Source of the DNA: Symbiodinium sp. CCMP2592
Taxonomy: Eukaryota; Sar; Dinophyceae; Suessiales; Symbiodiniaceae
DNA length: 64,000 nucleotides
Reading direction: 5' to 3'
Assembly: GCA_905221615.1 (NCBI GenBank)
Contig: CAJNDT010000328.1
Span: forward strand, 1 to 64,000
The notes beneath the pieces are model-generated. The model was not told the origin of the DNA, made no database searches, and worked only from the letters and a program-made list of their open reading frames with translations. This document shows positions 1 to 10,967 of this stretch, piece by piece. Within the stretch, counting starts at the first letter, position 1, and each line of letters opens with the position of its first letter. A program made the translations under genes and the position numbers.

Positions 1-120
1 TATATATATATATATGTATACATGTCTGTATCTATATATATTGTTTGTGTATGTATATACATACACATGTATGTATATACGTGTGTGTCTACCTATATGT
101 AATATCTGTAAACAGATATA
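1..120. repeat. (TA)n/TATG microsatellite
   Basis: Alternating TA, TG and TATG units run from the window edge to about 120. No coding signal is visible. Confidence 0.85.
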
Positions 121-546
121 AATATATGAAGAATCGACATTAAGGTCATCACCAACCTCGCCATAATTATTAAAACCATCATCATGCTCGTCATAATTAT
201 CAAACCACCATCATCGTCTTCATAGCCCTAGTCTTCTTCGTAGAACCCAGGTTTTATAATCATCAACATCATCATCATATATCATCATACACATCGCCAA
301 CGACATATTCACAATCGTCATCATAATCAACATCGGCCATCATCAGTCATCGTTGTTATCATCCACATAGAACGTCGTTATAGTCATCATCATAAACATC
401 GAATCATCAATGAGATAGAAGCCAAGAAGCTGGAATAATTACCAGTACTTTTGCTCAGGGCTCAAGGCTCCTTGTTTTTACTGTTACACATCCCGGCGTT
501 CACGGCTTTTGAAACATGCGACAATAATCAACAACATGTTGTTACG
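121..546. other. AT-rich spacer with degenerate ATC triplets
   Basis: The stretch is dominated by diverged CAT/ATC triplets (for example 255-300) and AT-rich filler. I see no splice-bounded open frame and no palindromic element. Confidence 0.5.
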
Positions 547-2103
547 AAACAGAGTCTACTTAATGTATTTCCGAACAGGGTGAGAATTGAAATTTCCTAT
601 AGGATTTGTGCTTGGAATCCAAGAAAAACAAGGGTGCGAATTGTAATTTCCCATAGGATATGTATTTCCGAACAGCGTGCGAATTGTAATTTCCCATAGG
701 ATTTGTGCTTGGAATCCAAGAAAAACAAGGGTGCGAATTGTAATTTCCCATAGGATATGTATTTCCGAACAGGGTGCGAATTGTCATTTCCCATAGGATT
801 TGTGCTTGGAATCCAAGAAAAACAAGGCTGCGAATTGTAATTTCCCATAGGATATGTATTTCCGAACAGGGTGCGAATTGTAATTTCCCATAGGATTTGT
901 GCTTGGAATCCAAGAATAACACGCGTGCGAATTGTAATTTCCCATAGGATATGTATTTCCGAACAGGGTGCGAATTGTAATTTCCCATAGGATTTGTGCT
1001 TGGAATCCAAGAAAAACAACGGTGCGAATTGTAATTTCCCATAGGATATGTATTTCCGAACAGGGTGCGAATTGTCATTTCCCATAGGTTTTGTGCTTGG
1101 AGTCCAAGAAAAACTAGGCTGCGAATTGTAATTTCCCATAGGATATGTATTTCCGAACAGGGTGCGAATTGTAATTTCCCATAGGATTTGTGCTTGGGAT
1201 CCAAGAAAAACAAGGGTGCGAATTGTAATTTCCCATAGGATGCTGTACCTGGATGCCAAGAAACAGAGTCTACTTAATGTATTTCCGAACAGGGTGCGAA
1301 TTGTAATTTCCCATAGGATTTTTGCTTGGAATCCAAGAAAAACAAGGGTGCAAATTGTAATTTCCCATAGGATGCTGTACCTGGATGCCAAGAAACAGAG
1401 TCTACTTAATGTATTTCCGAACAGGGTGCGAATTGTAATTTCCCATAGGATTTGTACTTGGAATCCAAGAAACACAAGCGCTAATCAGGGTGCGAGCAGG
1501 TGCGAATTGTAATTTCCCATAGGATATGTATTTCCGAACAGGGTGCGAATTGTAATTTCCCATAGGATTTGTGCTTGGAATCCAAGAAAAACAAGGTTGC
1601 GAATTGTAATTTCCCATAGGATGCTGTACCTGGATGCCAAGAAACAGAGTCTACTTAATGTATTTCCGAACAGGGTGCGAATTGTAATTTCCCATAGGAT
1701 TTGTGCTTGGAATCCAAGAAAAACAAAGGTGCGAATTGTAATTTCCCATAGGATGCTGTACCTGGATGCCAAGAAACAGAGTCTACTTAATGTATTTCCG
1801 AACAGGGTGCGAATTGTAATTTCCCATAGGATTTGTGCTTGGAATCCAAGAAAAACAAGGGTGCGAATTGTAATTTCCCATGGGATATGTATTTCCGAAC
1901 AGGGTGCGAATTGTAATTTCCCATAGGATTTGTGCTTGGAATCCAAGAGAAACAAGGGTGCGAATTGTAATTTCCCATAGGATATGTATTTCCGAACAGG
2001 GTGCGAATTGTAATTTCCCATAGGATTTGTGCTTGGAATCCAAGAAAAACAAGGATGCGAATTGTAATTTCCTATAGGATATGTATTTCCGAACAGGGTG
2101 CGA
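547..2103. repeat. large compound minisatellite
   Basis: A core near TGCGAATTGTAATTTCCCAT recurs more than 30 times. It alternates with two linkers, one carrying TTGGAATCCAAG (a 12-bp palindrome) and one carrying TATTTCCGAACAG, so the higher-order unit is about 95 bp. A third linker with GATGCTGTACCTGGATGCC appears between about 1239 and 1780. Long open frames on both strands here are products of the repeat period, not genes. Confidence 0.9.
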
Positions 2104-2133
2104 GCTGGCGGTTTCAGCGGGGGAAACAAGCAG

Positions 2134-2530
2134 AAGTCTAGAAACGTGTTTGAATTCTCCGCAGATACAACGAAGAATTTCGAAGAATTTCGAAGAGTTA
2201 CGAAGATCTAAGAGGAATGGTCTAGAAAAGTGTTTGAAGTTCTCCGCAGATACAACGAAGAATTTGGAAGAATTTCGAAGAATTTCGAAGATTTACGAAG
2301 ATCTGAGAAGAATGGTCTAGAAAAGTGTTTGAAGTTCTCCGCAGATACAACGAATAATTTGGAATAATTTGGAATAATTTCGAATAATTTCGAATAATTT
2401 CGAATAGTTTCGAATAATTTCGAAGATTTACGAAGATCTAAGAATAATGGTGAAGAACCTGGAAGAATGAAGAATATTATGGAAGTTTACCGAAGAAAAC
2501 TGAATATTTCCGAATATTTAAGCAGAAATG
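2134..2530. repeat. tandem repeat of GAAGAATTTCGAA units
   Basis: Three diverged copies of a unit of roughly 85-95 bp (starts near 2136, 2220 and 2317) contain GTCTAGAAAAGTGTTTGAAG followed by runs of AATTTCGAAG or AATAATTTCG. It decays into AT-rich sequence by 2530. Confidence 0.75.
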
Positions 2531-2559
2531 CAAACATTTCTGAATATTGTTGAATAGGG

Positions 2560-2912
2560 TTAAACACACTGAGAAGTACCCTTCTGAGAACCCTCCCTAT
2601 CCTCATAGAAGACCTAAGATCCCTAAAGCAACCCAGAAACCTTAGAAGTCCTAAAATCCGAACCGAAACCTAACGGCAACCCTCATGGTCCGAACACCCT
2701 AAACAAACCACATCAAAGCGCCTTGCGTTCCTAGAATTCCTAATCATTAAATTCCTAAGATCCCTGAACCCTAAACCCCTTCTAGCAACCCTTAACTTCT
2801 TAGAATCCCTCCACACTAGACCCTTGACTTCCTTAAACCCCTTAACAAACCCCTAGAAACCCTGCACTTCCTGGGATCCCTAAACCCGCCCTAACACTCT
2901 AAACCCCCTAAA
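2560..2912. repeat. degenerate CCCTAAA telomere-like tract
   Basis: Diverged CCCTAAAC/CCCTTAAA units run up to the donor side of the minus-strand exon at 2914 and are probably intronic. Confidence 0.6.
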
Positions 2913-2913
2913 C

Positions 2914-3370
2914 CTTCAAAGAAGCCCTCAAAGAACGGGTCGACCAATTCACTGGACACGCACACCATGATCTGGTACCAATACCCGTCTCTGAGGTGGC
3001 CGCAGGACGTGTAGCTCCTGGCGGCTTCCGGCGCATTGCCTGTCACCCAGACACATGGCCTGCGAGTATTGGCGTTCTCGACCACATGCTCTTTCCGCGG
3101 GGTCGTGCCAGGCAGATACGTGCAGAGGGAGTTGGCTGCAGCACCTGACTCGAACACAACACACATAACAGTGCACCCTCTTTCCCTCCGCCAACCCAGA
3201 GCCTCCCGGTCGTGCACGACGACCCCAAGCATCGAAGTGAAGAACGCGAGAGTGCCGTACTCGTGGTCGTAGATGTCTCCCCCAAGTTTAGGCACGTATG
3301 TCCACCCGTGGGCAGCATCGATTTTCAGGTTCCCTGCACTGTGGCCATGGGTCATGCAGCTCGAGGGACC
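2914..3370 (-). CDS. exon of unrecognised protein, 152 codons
   Basis: Read on the minus strand the frame starts after ...GATCAG at 3371 and runs without a stop to ...TTTGAAG|GTTTAGG, a GT donor at 2912-2913, leaving one spare base. The peptide has mixed composition (GWTYVPKLGG, YWYQIMVCV, DPFFEGFFE) unlike the flanking repeat translations. It is the longest uninterrupted exon in the window. Telomere-like sequence flanks both sides, consistent with introns. I do not recognise the family. Shorter open frames on the plus strand across 3036-3272 look like shadows. Confidence 0.6.
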
Positions 3371-3373
3371 CTG

Positions 3374-3710
3374 ATCCCTAAACCCTGAACTTCCTGAGAT
3401 CCCCACAACCCTCAACCCTGAACCCCAAACCCCAATGCCTAAACCCTGAACTTCCCGAGATCCCTAAACCCTCAACCCGGAACCCTAAACCCCAATCCCC
3501 TAAACCGTGAACTTGCTGAGATCCCGAAACCCTCACCCCTGAACTCCCTAAACCCTGAACTTCCTAAGATCCCCAAAACCCTGAGCCCCTAAACCCTAAA
3601 CTCTAAATCCTAAACCCTAAACCCTAAATCCTAAACCCCAAACCCCTAAACTCTAAATCCTAAACCCTAAACCCTGAACTTCCTGACATCCCCTAAGCCC
3701 ACTTCTCCCA
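3374..3710. repeat. degenerate telomere-like tract
   Basis: CCCTAAACCCTGAACTTCCTGAGATCC modules repeat about six times before decaying to plain CCCTAAA. The longer module recurs with roughly 60-bp spacing. Confidence 0.65.
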
Positions 3711-3716
3711 TCGCAG

Positions 3717-3778
3717 CTCAGCTGCCGGTCTCTCGGTCGGTACACTCATGGAGGCCTTTGGCTTTCGGGCTTCGAAGG
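3717..3778 (+). CDS. possible exon
   Basis: A pyrimidine-rich acceptor CTTCTCCCATCGCAG precedes an open stretch (LSCRSLGRYTHGG in one frame) that ends at a possible donor GG|GTCCCG. A second frame is also open. Function unknown. Confidence 0.3.
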
Positions 3779-3950
3779 GTCCCGCGTTTAGGGCTTCAGG
3801 GGCTTTGGGGTTTAGGGGTTTTGGGGTTTTGGGGCTTTGGGGTTCAGGGTGTAGGGTTTAAGGGTTTAGGGTTTAGGGGTTTGGGGGTTTAGAGGGTTTA
3901 GGGGTTTAGGAGTTTAGGGTTTAGGCAGGTCCCGGGTTTAGGGCTTTACA
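3779..3950. repeat. TTTAGGG-orientation telomere-like tract
   Basis: GGGTTTAGGG and GGGGTTTTGGGG variants fill the stretch, in the orientation opposite to the tract at 3374-3710. Confidence 0.65.
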
Positions 3951-4064
3951 GGAAAATAGTGACTAGTGGTTTTCTCATGGTTTTCTATAGGAGACTTCTA
4001 CATAGTGGCTTAGCGGACGTGTAGCGCGACTTGCAGTTACGGCAAATATTGAACTGCAGTAGTA

Positions 4065-4176
4065 CTTGGGAGCCCTTTTGACTTAGTAAGTAGGGTTAGT
4101 AAGGTAAGTTATGGGGATTATAATAGGGTTTCTAGGGGATACTAAGTAGACTTACTAAGTCAAAAGGGCCTCCAAG
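4065..4176. mobile_element. palindromic MITE, family C' copy 1
   Basis: Terminal arms CTTGGGAGCCCTTTTGACTT and AAGTCAAAAGGGCCTCCAAG pair almost perfectly and are bounded by TA on both sides. The copy at 60798-60909 is nearly identical. Confidence 0.8.
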
Positions 4177-4279
4177 TAGTATCGGACCACGAAGGTGAGT
4201 TGAGGGTTCGGGCCATTGGGGCGAGTGAAAGTGGCAACAATGGCCCGTTTTGTCGCAGTATATGAAAGCATTCCAACTA

Positions 4280-4380
4280 CGGTTGATGATATAAATCCTG
4301 CATTACCTTAAGGACCCTATACTATGGGAATTATGGTATATTCCTTATTATGGGTCATGCAGGATTTATATCATCAACCG
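4280..4380. mobile_element. palindromic MITE, family A copy
   Basis: Arms CGGTTGATGATATAAATCC and GGATTTATATCATCAACCG are perfect inverted repeats with TA at both ends. The interior (AAGGACCC...GGGTCAT) is also partly self-complementary, so the whole 101 bp can fold. No ORF, so non-autonomous. Confidence 0.9.
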
Positions 4381-4387
4381 TATGTAC

Positions 4388-4565
4388 TAAAGCTCCCATA
4401 CAAGAGAACCTGTTTACCAACCCTTATGTAAACCCCGGCAAAACCCCGACAAAACTCATTCAAATCAGTTTACGGCACTCCTTTGTTTGGCAAACCGACC
4501 TGGAGAACCCCAAAGCCCCGGAAGAAGGCCTCAACACCCAGAGAGCCCAACTGCCCTGTGATTAA
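4388..4565 (+). CDS. possible C-terminal exon, unrecognised
   Basis: Directly right of the family A element an open frame continues to TAA at 4563-4565, with protein-like composition (NLFTNPYVNPG, LRHSFVWQTD). The upstream border is unclear because the frame also reads into the element. Confidence 0.4.
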
Positions 4566-5531
4566 TTAATTCAGGAATACACCTTAAAATATGTAGGGGT
4601 CTTCATGTTACAGTTTAAGCTATACCATATTCCTTGATTAACTGATTTTGGACTTTCTGGGTATTTGGAATAGGTTTTGGGATACGTTGTAATACAACTA
4701 TGATGAGGAGGCCTTATAAACCGTACCAGTAATTGGTAGCGAAGTCTCGATATGACTATAACCTTGGACGCTTTGGGTATCTTTCCTGAAGGCACTTCTG
4801 GGTTCTTGTTAAGGAACTCAACCTACTTTGCCCTAACACAAAGCCACATTATGTACCAGACATGCTTCTTGCGGTGACTTAGACTTAAACTAATGTTCCT
4901 TAACAAGAGGCCAGTCTAAGGATGCGTCTGGGGTCGGTAGGCCTGGGCTTGTCGGGCTCCTTGGAATGGTTAAGGGGTTTGGACATATTGCAGTCTCCCA
5001 GTGCCACACCGAAAATGTAGATTTGAATCATACCTATACCCACAACTCCACACTCCATGTCAGGCAGACCGCTCAAACCTATCAGGCTCCTAGACACCAA
5101 ACTCCAAATGCCAGTCCTGATCCTATACTGCTTACACCCCCAAATTCAAACCTCCCCTGAACTGCCAAGCGCTAAACAAAGAAGTTCAATGATTCTGCCA
5201 AATTCCACACTCCAGACCTTATCCTCTCAATGCTTAAACCCGACAGCCCCAATCCTAAACAGAACCTTCCCACGGTTCCTTGCTTAGGGTATAGAGTTTC
5301 CGTAATCCCCAACCCCACGCTCTCAATCCCTAAACACTGAATTCTCAAGCAAGAACCCTTAGAACCACGACGGAAACAGGAGCCCTGATTAAGCAACACC
5401 TGTGGAACTGTGAAGCCCTATCAGAATCCGTGTACATGAAAAAGCCCTCATAGAACCCATACGAGATCTAACCGCTGAAAGGCGCCCTAAACACCAAACC
5501 CTACATGTAAAACCCACAACTCTACTCTCCT

Positions 5532-5664
5532 CATAGGGATCCTTAGGGGTGTAGGGGGGAGGGGTGTAGGGGACTATACTTCCTTAAATAGGCCTTATTA
5601 GTCCTTATTATGGGCCTTAAGGCCCCCTACCCCCCCTCCCCCTACACCCCTAAGGATCCCTATG
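5532..5664. mobile_element. single-copy palindrome, family S
   Basis: Arms CATAGGGATCCTTAGGGGTG and CACCCCTAAGGATCCCTATG are perfect inverted repeats, followed inward by poly-purine and poly-pyrimidine blocks that also pair. I found no second copy in this window. Confidence 0.75.
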
Positions 5665-5725
5665 ATCTCCCCCATGGCAAGCAACAAGTCGCCTTTGAGA
5701 TCGCCATATAGGGAAACATACATTC

Positions 5726-5817
5726 GAAGGGGCCCCCTGTAGTAGTGACTATAAGGATTATAGTAGGGCCCAAGTACATTCCTTTTATACCACTATTACA
5801 GGGTGGGGGCCCCTTCT
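5726..5817. mobile_element. palindromic MITE, family F copy
   Basis: GAAGGGGCCCCCTGTAGTAGTGACTATAAGG pairs with the right arm ending CACTATTACAGGGTGGGGGCCCCTTC. Same family as 9800, 32792 and 40214. Confidence 0.75.
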
Positions 5818-6448
5818 AAAACATACAGCAAAAAATCTATGAAAATGACTCAGCAACTCCCATGGGCCCAACTCTTTCATCTACGCCCTATAGACCCTAC
5901 AATCTAAACCTTAAGTCCCAAAGCCTGCCTTAACCCTGAATAGCCTACCTGTTCAAGGACATATATAAGGAAATCATAACAAGGAACCCGAAAAAAGTAT
6001 GTTATTCAGGGTTAAGGTAAACCCCAAACCCCAACCTCCAAGCCCTAAAACCAGTAAGTTGGGACCATGGGGCAGATTGCCATGCAGTCCTCTGGCGAAT
6101 CCTGCGATGCCCCGATCGGGCAGTTTGAGGGCCCTAGACTTAGACTTTCAGGCTCAGGCTGTAGACTTTAGAATTTAAGGCTGAGGGTCTAGTGCTCAGG
6201 GTTGGGGTCTAGAGTTTAGGGTTTAGGATTTAGGTTTAGGCTTTAGGGCTTAGGGTGCAGAGTTCGGGGTTTCAGGTTTAGGGTTCAGGGTGTGGGGCAA
6301 GATGGTGCTTGCAGGAGGGTTTTGGGGTGTGTGTTTTTCGCGTAAACGACTTTCGGAGCGCTGAAGCACTGCGGAACGATCGTTACTATCGATGATTTTT
6401 GGCCCCGAAAATCGGTGTTTAGGGATCAGGGTTTGGGGTATAGGGCTC

Positions 6449-6624
6449 AGCGCAGTTATTGGGTATACTGTGGGCAAGCTCCTATGCTACCTTCAAAAAA
6501 GTCGTTCCTGCAGCTAACCTATCCAGAATCTACAATGTCCGGTTTGGGTTTTACGGCGCTCCTCCAAACCCGAAACGCTAAAACCTTTCGACCTAGGTGT
6601 AGAGGTGAACAATCGTGGAGATAA
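6449..6624 (+). CDS. possible coding island, orientation uncertain
   Basis: A plus-strand frame ends in TAA at 6622-6624 (SYWVYCGQAP, LLQTRNAKTF). The minus strand over about 6295-6430 is also open with protein-like composition (KIIDSNDRSAVLQRSESR). I cannot choose by eye. Confidence 0.3.
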
Positions 6625-6888
6625 TTTCAAACTTCTTTTTGACGATCTACAATAGGAACCTGCAAAAGGAAACCGATGGTAGTGTAAGGTGGGGTCTGGA
6701 GGTTAGGGCTTTGGGTTTAGCTTCAGGATTTATTTTCGGGCAGCCGGCTCTGATGTGATTGGGATTATCCACTTCTGCTCTGGATCCTCAGGGTCCCAGT
6801 GGATTTGAGCATTGACACCGAGCTACTCAGTTTGAGACACACAGAAGCCAGATCAACTTTCACGGCGTCATCCGTTATTAGCCGCTTA

Positions 6889-8781
6889 TTAGCCATTGTC
6901 GAGGCACCTTCTCCTTGAGTGCTTCGGCCCTTGAGGAGGTGCTGAGCCACTTATACCTGACAGTTGACCATTTCCCGAGACGATCGTGCAGCCGCTCGGG
7001 GGTGTCGAGTGAAACTGGTAGCCGCTTCTGTCCAACCTAAACCGTAACGGTAACGCGCAAAACCCTTACGCGAGCCCTGACACACCATGAACCCCCGAGG
7101 CGCTCTTCCCCAACACCCTTGACCCGAACAATCCTAGCACCCTCACTCAAACACACCAAACCCTAAACCCTTTACTAGAGCCCTTACAGTGCCCTTAAAA
7201 TGGACCCTAAACCCTAAACCCTAAACCCCTAAACCTTAAACCTAAACCCCTAAGCCGTTAACCAGTAAACCTAAACCCCTAAACCCTAAACCTAAATCCC
7301 CAAACCCCTAACCCCTAACCCCTAAACCCTACACCCTAAACCCCTAAACCCCTAAACCCTGGACCCCTAAACCCTAAACTCCTCAACCTTTTGACCCCTA
7401 AACCCTAAACCCCAAAACCCCTGAACCCCTAAAGAGAGCCCCAAGCCCAGCCCGAAGTTAACAGAGGTTCGAACTTCAGCTCCCCCGAAGCCCCGGGGCA
7501 GAAACGCTCCATCTGAGAGGAATTCTCGGAATCCACGGTTCCGTTCCTGGGCTTTAAGGGTTCAAGGTTTACAGTTTTAGGGTTTAGGTTTTAGAGGTTT
7601 AAGGTTTTAGGGTTTGGGGTTTAGGAGTGTTTCCTTGTTGACTCTGGACAGGAAAGCTCAAACCTGAATCAAAACCTTCCTGACGTATGAATGTGATTCT
7701 TGACTTGTTCGACTTGCTAGCCCAATAATGTAGGGGCCCTTTCATTAGAATAAGGTGTTGGGCCCATTACACTATAGCTATAACAAGGAACCCTCCAAAG
7801 TAGTATTGGTAACTATATTCGCCCCTATATTACCCTAAACCCCAAACTCTACAACCCTAAACCCTAAACCCCAACTCAACTGTAAAATAAAAACACTAAG
7901 TCCCCTATAAACTCTAAAACCCTAAACCCTAAGCCCAATATCCAAACAAGGAACTAGCAGAACCCCTCAACCCCAAACTCTGAATCGCTAGGGTTTACGG
8001 CTTAGGTACCTGCCCTTCACTTGATCTGAGGGCCTTGGTGTTGCAGCAGCCATAGAACCCAAAACCGGCTCTAAGTTCCATAATTTAGGGTTCCTTTAAT
8101 AAGGGTTCCTTTAAGGGTTCCTTTGGGGATCAAGAAGGGTTGTTGTTAAGGGATTTACTTGAAGTTACGACAAAATGGGGCTGAGGTTCAGTACTGTTGG
8201 GGTGCAGGGCTCAGCCCTTGCATGCCTTGCAGGAGTAGGAGGCTTTGGTATTATAACATTATAATACTATGAAAATATAGGAATATAGAAAAATGCACTA
8301 TGGTATAATGGTATTCGAGGCTTATGCCCATCCGCAGCAATGCAGGCGACAGTACTACCGAGGTCTACATGGCACAGGTTGCAGGGAAAGGGTTTAGGGC
8401 AAGATTTGGGTAGCACGATAATTATTACTAGTTGGAGGTTCGTGGGTAGGTATAAGTAGGGTTATAGGTAAGGTAACTTTTGTTATAACGAGCCTGAAAA
8501 CTCGAAAAGCGAAGCTGGCACAGTGATGAGGCCAAACCGTATTTGCGGTTGCGATGCTGGCATGCATACAGCCGTCGCTGCTGGTCCAGCGGCATGCTCT
8601 GCAACTCGGCATTGTTGACCGTGACCACATTTTCCACCATTTCGGGATGGCTGTTCTCCGAAATTGGCGACTTGCCGCCGTCTTTGCGCCCGTCCTCATC
8701 CTCGTCGGGGGGCGTAAAAATGCTGACCCTGCTTTTCCTTGAGGCCATGTCCGTCATCGCCATGGGAGAAAGACTGCACAT
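6889..8781 (-). CDS. four-exon gene, complete 174-aa unrecognised protein
   Basis: Exons in transcript order are 8538-8781, 8010-8070, 7475-7546 and 6889-7036. ATG at 8779-8781 directly follows an in-frame TGA. Exon 1 ends TACG|GTTTGG with one spare base, exon 2 starts after TTAG and ends GGCAG|GTACCT, exon 3 starts after CCCAG and ends CTGAA|GTTCGA, exon 4 starts after TTTAG and ends in TAA. All three junction phases match and the exons sum to 525 nt (175 codons). The N-terminus has several Met (MCSLSPMAMTDMASRKSR), then an acidic DEDEDG stretch; the middle is polar and the C-terminus Arg-rich (KHSRRRCLDNG). No domain recognised. Introns of 438-467 nt contain CCCTAAA repeats and a family H element. 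Exon 1 antisense is open too, but lacks supporting partners. Confidence 0.65.
7731..7832. mobile_element. palindromic MITE, family H copy
   Basis: TAGGGGCCCTTTCATTAGAATAAGG at left and GTAACTATATTCGCCCCTATA at right are inverted; the middle carries TATAGCTATAACAAGGAACC. It lies inside intron 2 of the 6889-8781 gene. Confidence 0.7.
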
Positions 8782-8936
8782 TCACGCGGTTTGGGATTCA
8801 CGGCTTCGGGTTCAGGGCCTAGGGTCAGATTAAGGTTCTACAGCGATCCTTAATTTAAGCTTGGCATGTTGCGGATTAAGGGCCTACCTACGGTCTCCAT
8901 TATAGATCTTGGGCTCCCTACCCCATCTTTTTGCAG

Positions 8937-8981
8937 GATATCTGCATGGACCCTCTGCCAATGAGCCCCACAAGGGAGTAG
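8937..8981 (+). CDS. possible C-terminal exon
   Basis: Strong acceptor TACCCCATCTTTTTGCAG is followed by a 15-codon frame (DICMDPLPMSPTRE) ending in TAG. A phase-compatible plus-strand partner could be 8320-8396 (HPQQCRRQYYRG), but that intron would span exon 1 of the minus-strand gene. Confidence 0.35.
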   Translation, partial: DICMDPLPMSPTRE

Positions 8982-9173
8982 AGTCTTCAAATTGGAGGAA
9001 CCTCTCCATAAGAACCCCTGAACACGGTTCCCCCAATTGCAACCCTTAAACCCGTAATAGAGGGGCTTAATATTGGCCTACTACACTATTGTGGGGGTTC
9101 CTGACTATACTTATTGTATAATCTAAGGCCACTTTCAAAAACCTACTCAACAAAGTAGAACTCTCCCCTGCAG

Positions 9174-9233
9174 CGCTGCCAGGCGGCATGGAGTCCTGAC
9201 AGGAACACCCCTTCTCATCACGCTCTCCGTTTG
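9174..9233 (+). CDS. possible 20-codon exon
   Basis: Acceptor CTCTCCCCTGCAG and donor TTTG|GTGATT bound an in-frame 60-nt stretch (RCQAAWSPDRNTPSHH). Function unknown. Confidence 0.35.
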
Positions 9234-9452
9234 GTGATTTGGGTTGTTAAAGGGTTGGTTTTCTAGGGATCTGTATGATAAAAGATAAAGGCTTTCTATA
9301 CTCTTCACCCTAAACCTCGGTTCGTGCTAAGGAACTTAGTTTAGTTTACTATAAAGGGGATCTGTAGTAAATAATCTGGCTTCTTCATTCTGGTAGCTTT
9401 TATTAAATCCCTTGACAAGAACCCAGAAACCCCTCAACAAAAAGAACTCAAC

Positions 9453-9505
9453 CTCACAGGTCTCCTGGCTTTCTAGCCGTCCCGCGAGGGTTGGTGCCCA
9501 ATGAG
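9453..9505 (-). CDS. possible exon
   Basis: On the minus strand AAG|CTCATTGG to TGTGAG|GTTGAG is open (HWAPTLAGRLESQETCE). The family B element at 9513 lies immediately upstream of the acceptor. Confidence 0.4.
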
Positions 9506-9512
9506 CTTAGAG

Positions 9513-9617
9513 CCCAGAGACTCCAACATCCCTTAATTAAGGAATATTCCTTAAATCATATAAGGGATCCTATTATAGTTTAAGGTATACTCCTTAAGGG
9601 ATATTGGAGTCTCTGGG
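9513..9617. mobile_element. palindromic MITE, family B copy
   Basis: Arms CCCAGAGACTCCAACATCCC and GGGATATTGGAGTCTCTGGG pair; the interior holds TTAATTAAGGAATATTCCTTAA and its complement. Confidence 0.9.
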
Positions 9618-9799
9618 ACTTTAGGGGTTTAGAGGTTTAGGTTTAGGAGTTTTGGGTTGAGGGGTTTGGATTTTAGGGTTTGGGGTCTCCTGAGCCTTCA
9701 CTAGGGTTCACGTAACTCATACCCAGAAACTTGAAAATTCTACCCTTTCTCCTACTACTTCACACAGATAGGAAACGAACCCCTGATCCTAAAACCACT

Positions 9800-9886
9800 A
9801 TCTCTGTAATAGTGGTAGAATAGGAATATAATAGGGCCCTAATATAACCCTTAAATTCACTATAACAGGGTGGGGGCAGCTTCTAA
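9800..9886. mobile_element. family F element, left arm eroded
   Basis: CTGTAATAGTGGTAGAATAGG pairs with CACTATAACAGGGTGGGGG; the outer left arm (CCCCACC) is missing. A possible plus-strand exon (9768-9809, behind acceptor CTTTCTCCTACTACTTCACACAG) would take its stop codon from this element. Confidence 0.6.
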
Positions 9887-10027
9887 ACTATCTCGAAGAG
9901 CCCCGACCTCAAGCACCAAACAGCGAAGTCTCAGCCCCTACAACCACCCAACAGAAACCTGCAAGAACCTTACTTGGAGATTCGGAGCACGTTCCAGAGC
10001 CTCCCACCACACCCAAACCCCAAACCC

Positions 10028-10047
10028 AAAAAAAAAAAAAAAAAACG
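10028..10047 (+). repeat. poly-A run
   Basis: About 18 consecutive A lie within a telomere-like CCCAAACCC context. Confidence 0.8.
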
Positions 10048-10213
10048 CCCCATTAAGATCCAAAGCTTCTACCAACAAAAACCTACCAACCACCTGTAAA
10101 CTGTAGATCACGACACGAAACCCGAATACGGATAAGCCTGTAACCGATCCTTTTGGATTTAAGATCTGATTAAAGCCTTTTTGGCAAGCCCCAAGCACTC
10201 CAAGATGCCCGAC

Positions 10214-10299
10214 CTCGCAGGTTTTGCTGCAGTTGCCGTTGCAGGCGCTGTCGATGGCGGACAGCCGGCGTTCGAGCTCCTCCCTGGGCAGACGGGGCT
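10214..10299 (-). CDS. 28-codon exon, Cys-containing
   Basis: Minus-strand AAG|AGCCCC to TGCGAG|GTCGGG encodes PRLPREELERRLSAIDS then a short Cys cluster (CNGNCSKTC). It is helical then Cys-rich, phase 2-lead to 0. No family recognised. Confidence 0.5.
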
Positions 10300-10453
10300 C
10301 TTAGAAGCTTAGGGTTTTTAGGGACTTCGGGTTTAGGGTTCAGGGTTTAGGGTTTAGGGTTTGGGGTTTAGGGCTTAGAAGCTTAGGGACTTCGGGTTTA
10401 GGGGGTATAGGGACTTCGAGTTCAGGGTGTAGGGTTCATCTTATATCGGAATA

Positions 10454-10573
10454 TACAGTGAATCCCGGAAAGTTGGAACATGGATTGAGGATGAATCGTG
10501 CTGGGATCTCCTATACTTTACCTTCAGGACATGAGGATAACGATGTTCCCAACTTTCTGGCTTCTACTGTAGT
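10454..10573. mobile_element. palindromic MITE, family I copy
   Basis: ACAGTGAATCCCGGAAAGTTGGAACAT pairs with ATGTTCCCAACTTTCTGGCTTCTACTGT. Same family as 15134, 32011, 35665 and 59892. Confidence 0.75.
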
Positions 10574-10647
10574 ACAGCACAGTGTACTTTACCACAATAC
10601 CAGTTAGTAGCGCAGTATGGGGTTTAGGATTCAGGGTTTCCGGCTAG

Positions 10648-10867
10648 GGCGATTTGGATGGTCAGCCCGAAACGCTAATGGAGAATTTTTGGGGTGGTTG
10701 GGGCGGGACTACATGCTGACGCAAGCACGCGACAAGTGGGCGCGCCGCCATTTCCAAAGAAGCGCACCCAGCGCGCGCATACTGTTACACACTCCTCAGA
10801 GACTCCAATATCCTTTAATCAAGGAATATTCCTTAAATCATGTTAGGGATCCTATTATAATTTAAGG
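10648..10867 (+). CDS. exon or 3' end running into a MITE
   Basis: After CGGCTAG the frame encodes FGWSARNANGEFLGW, then DYMLTQARDKWARRHFQ, with strong protein character. It continues into the family B element at 10795, whose left half supplies the last residues and the stop. A donor just before the element is an alternative. Confidence 0.45.
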
Positions 10868-10901
10868 TCTACTCCTTAATAGGGATATTGGAGTCTCTGG
10901 G
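10795..10901. mobile_element. palindromic MITE, family B copy
   Basis: CAGAGACTCCAATATCC and GGATATTGGAGTCTCTGG are inverted ends; the interior is degenerate TTTAATCAAGG. Confidence 0.85.
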
Positions 10902-10967
10902 TCTAAACCCTAAACCCTAAAGTGTGCGGGTCGGGCTACTGGAAGGGGAGAGCGCGGCCGAATCGAC

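Noticed and set aside
560-2129. Long ORFs of 60-290 codons on both strands
   Set aside because: They are translations of the minisatellite unit and occur in several frames at once.
6067-6138. ATG ORF MGQIAMQSSGESCDAP on plus, with an equally open minus frame
   Set aside because: All frames are open over 70 nt and no splice support was found.
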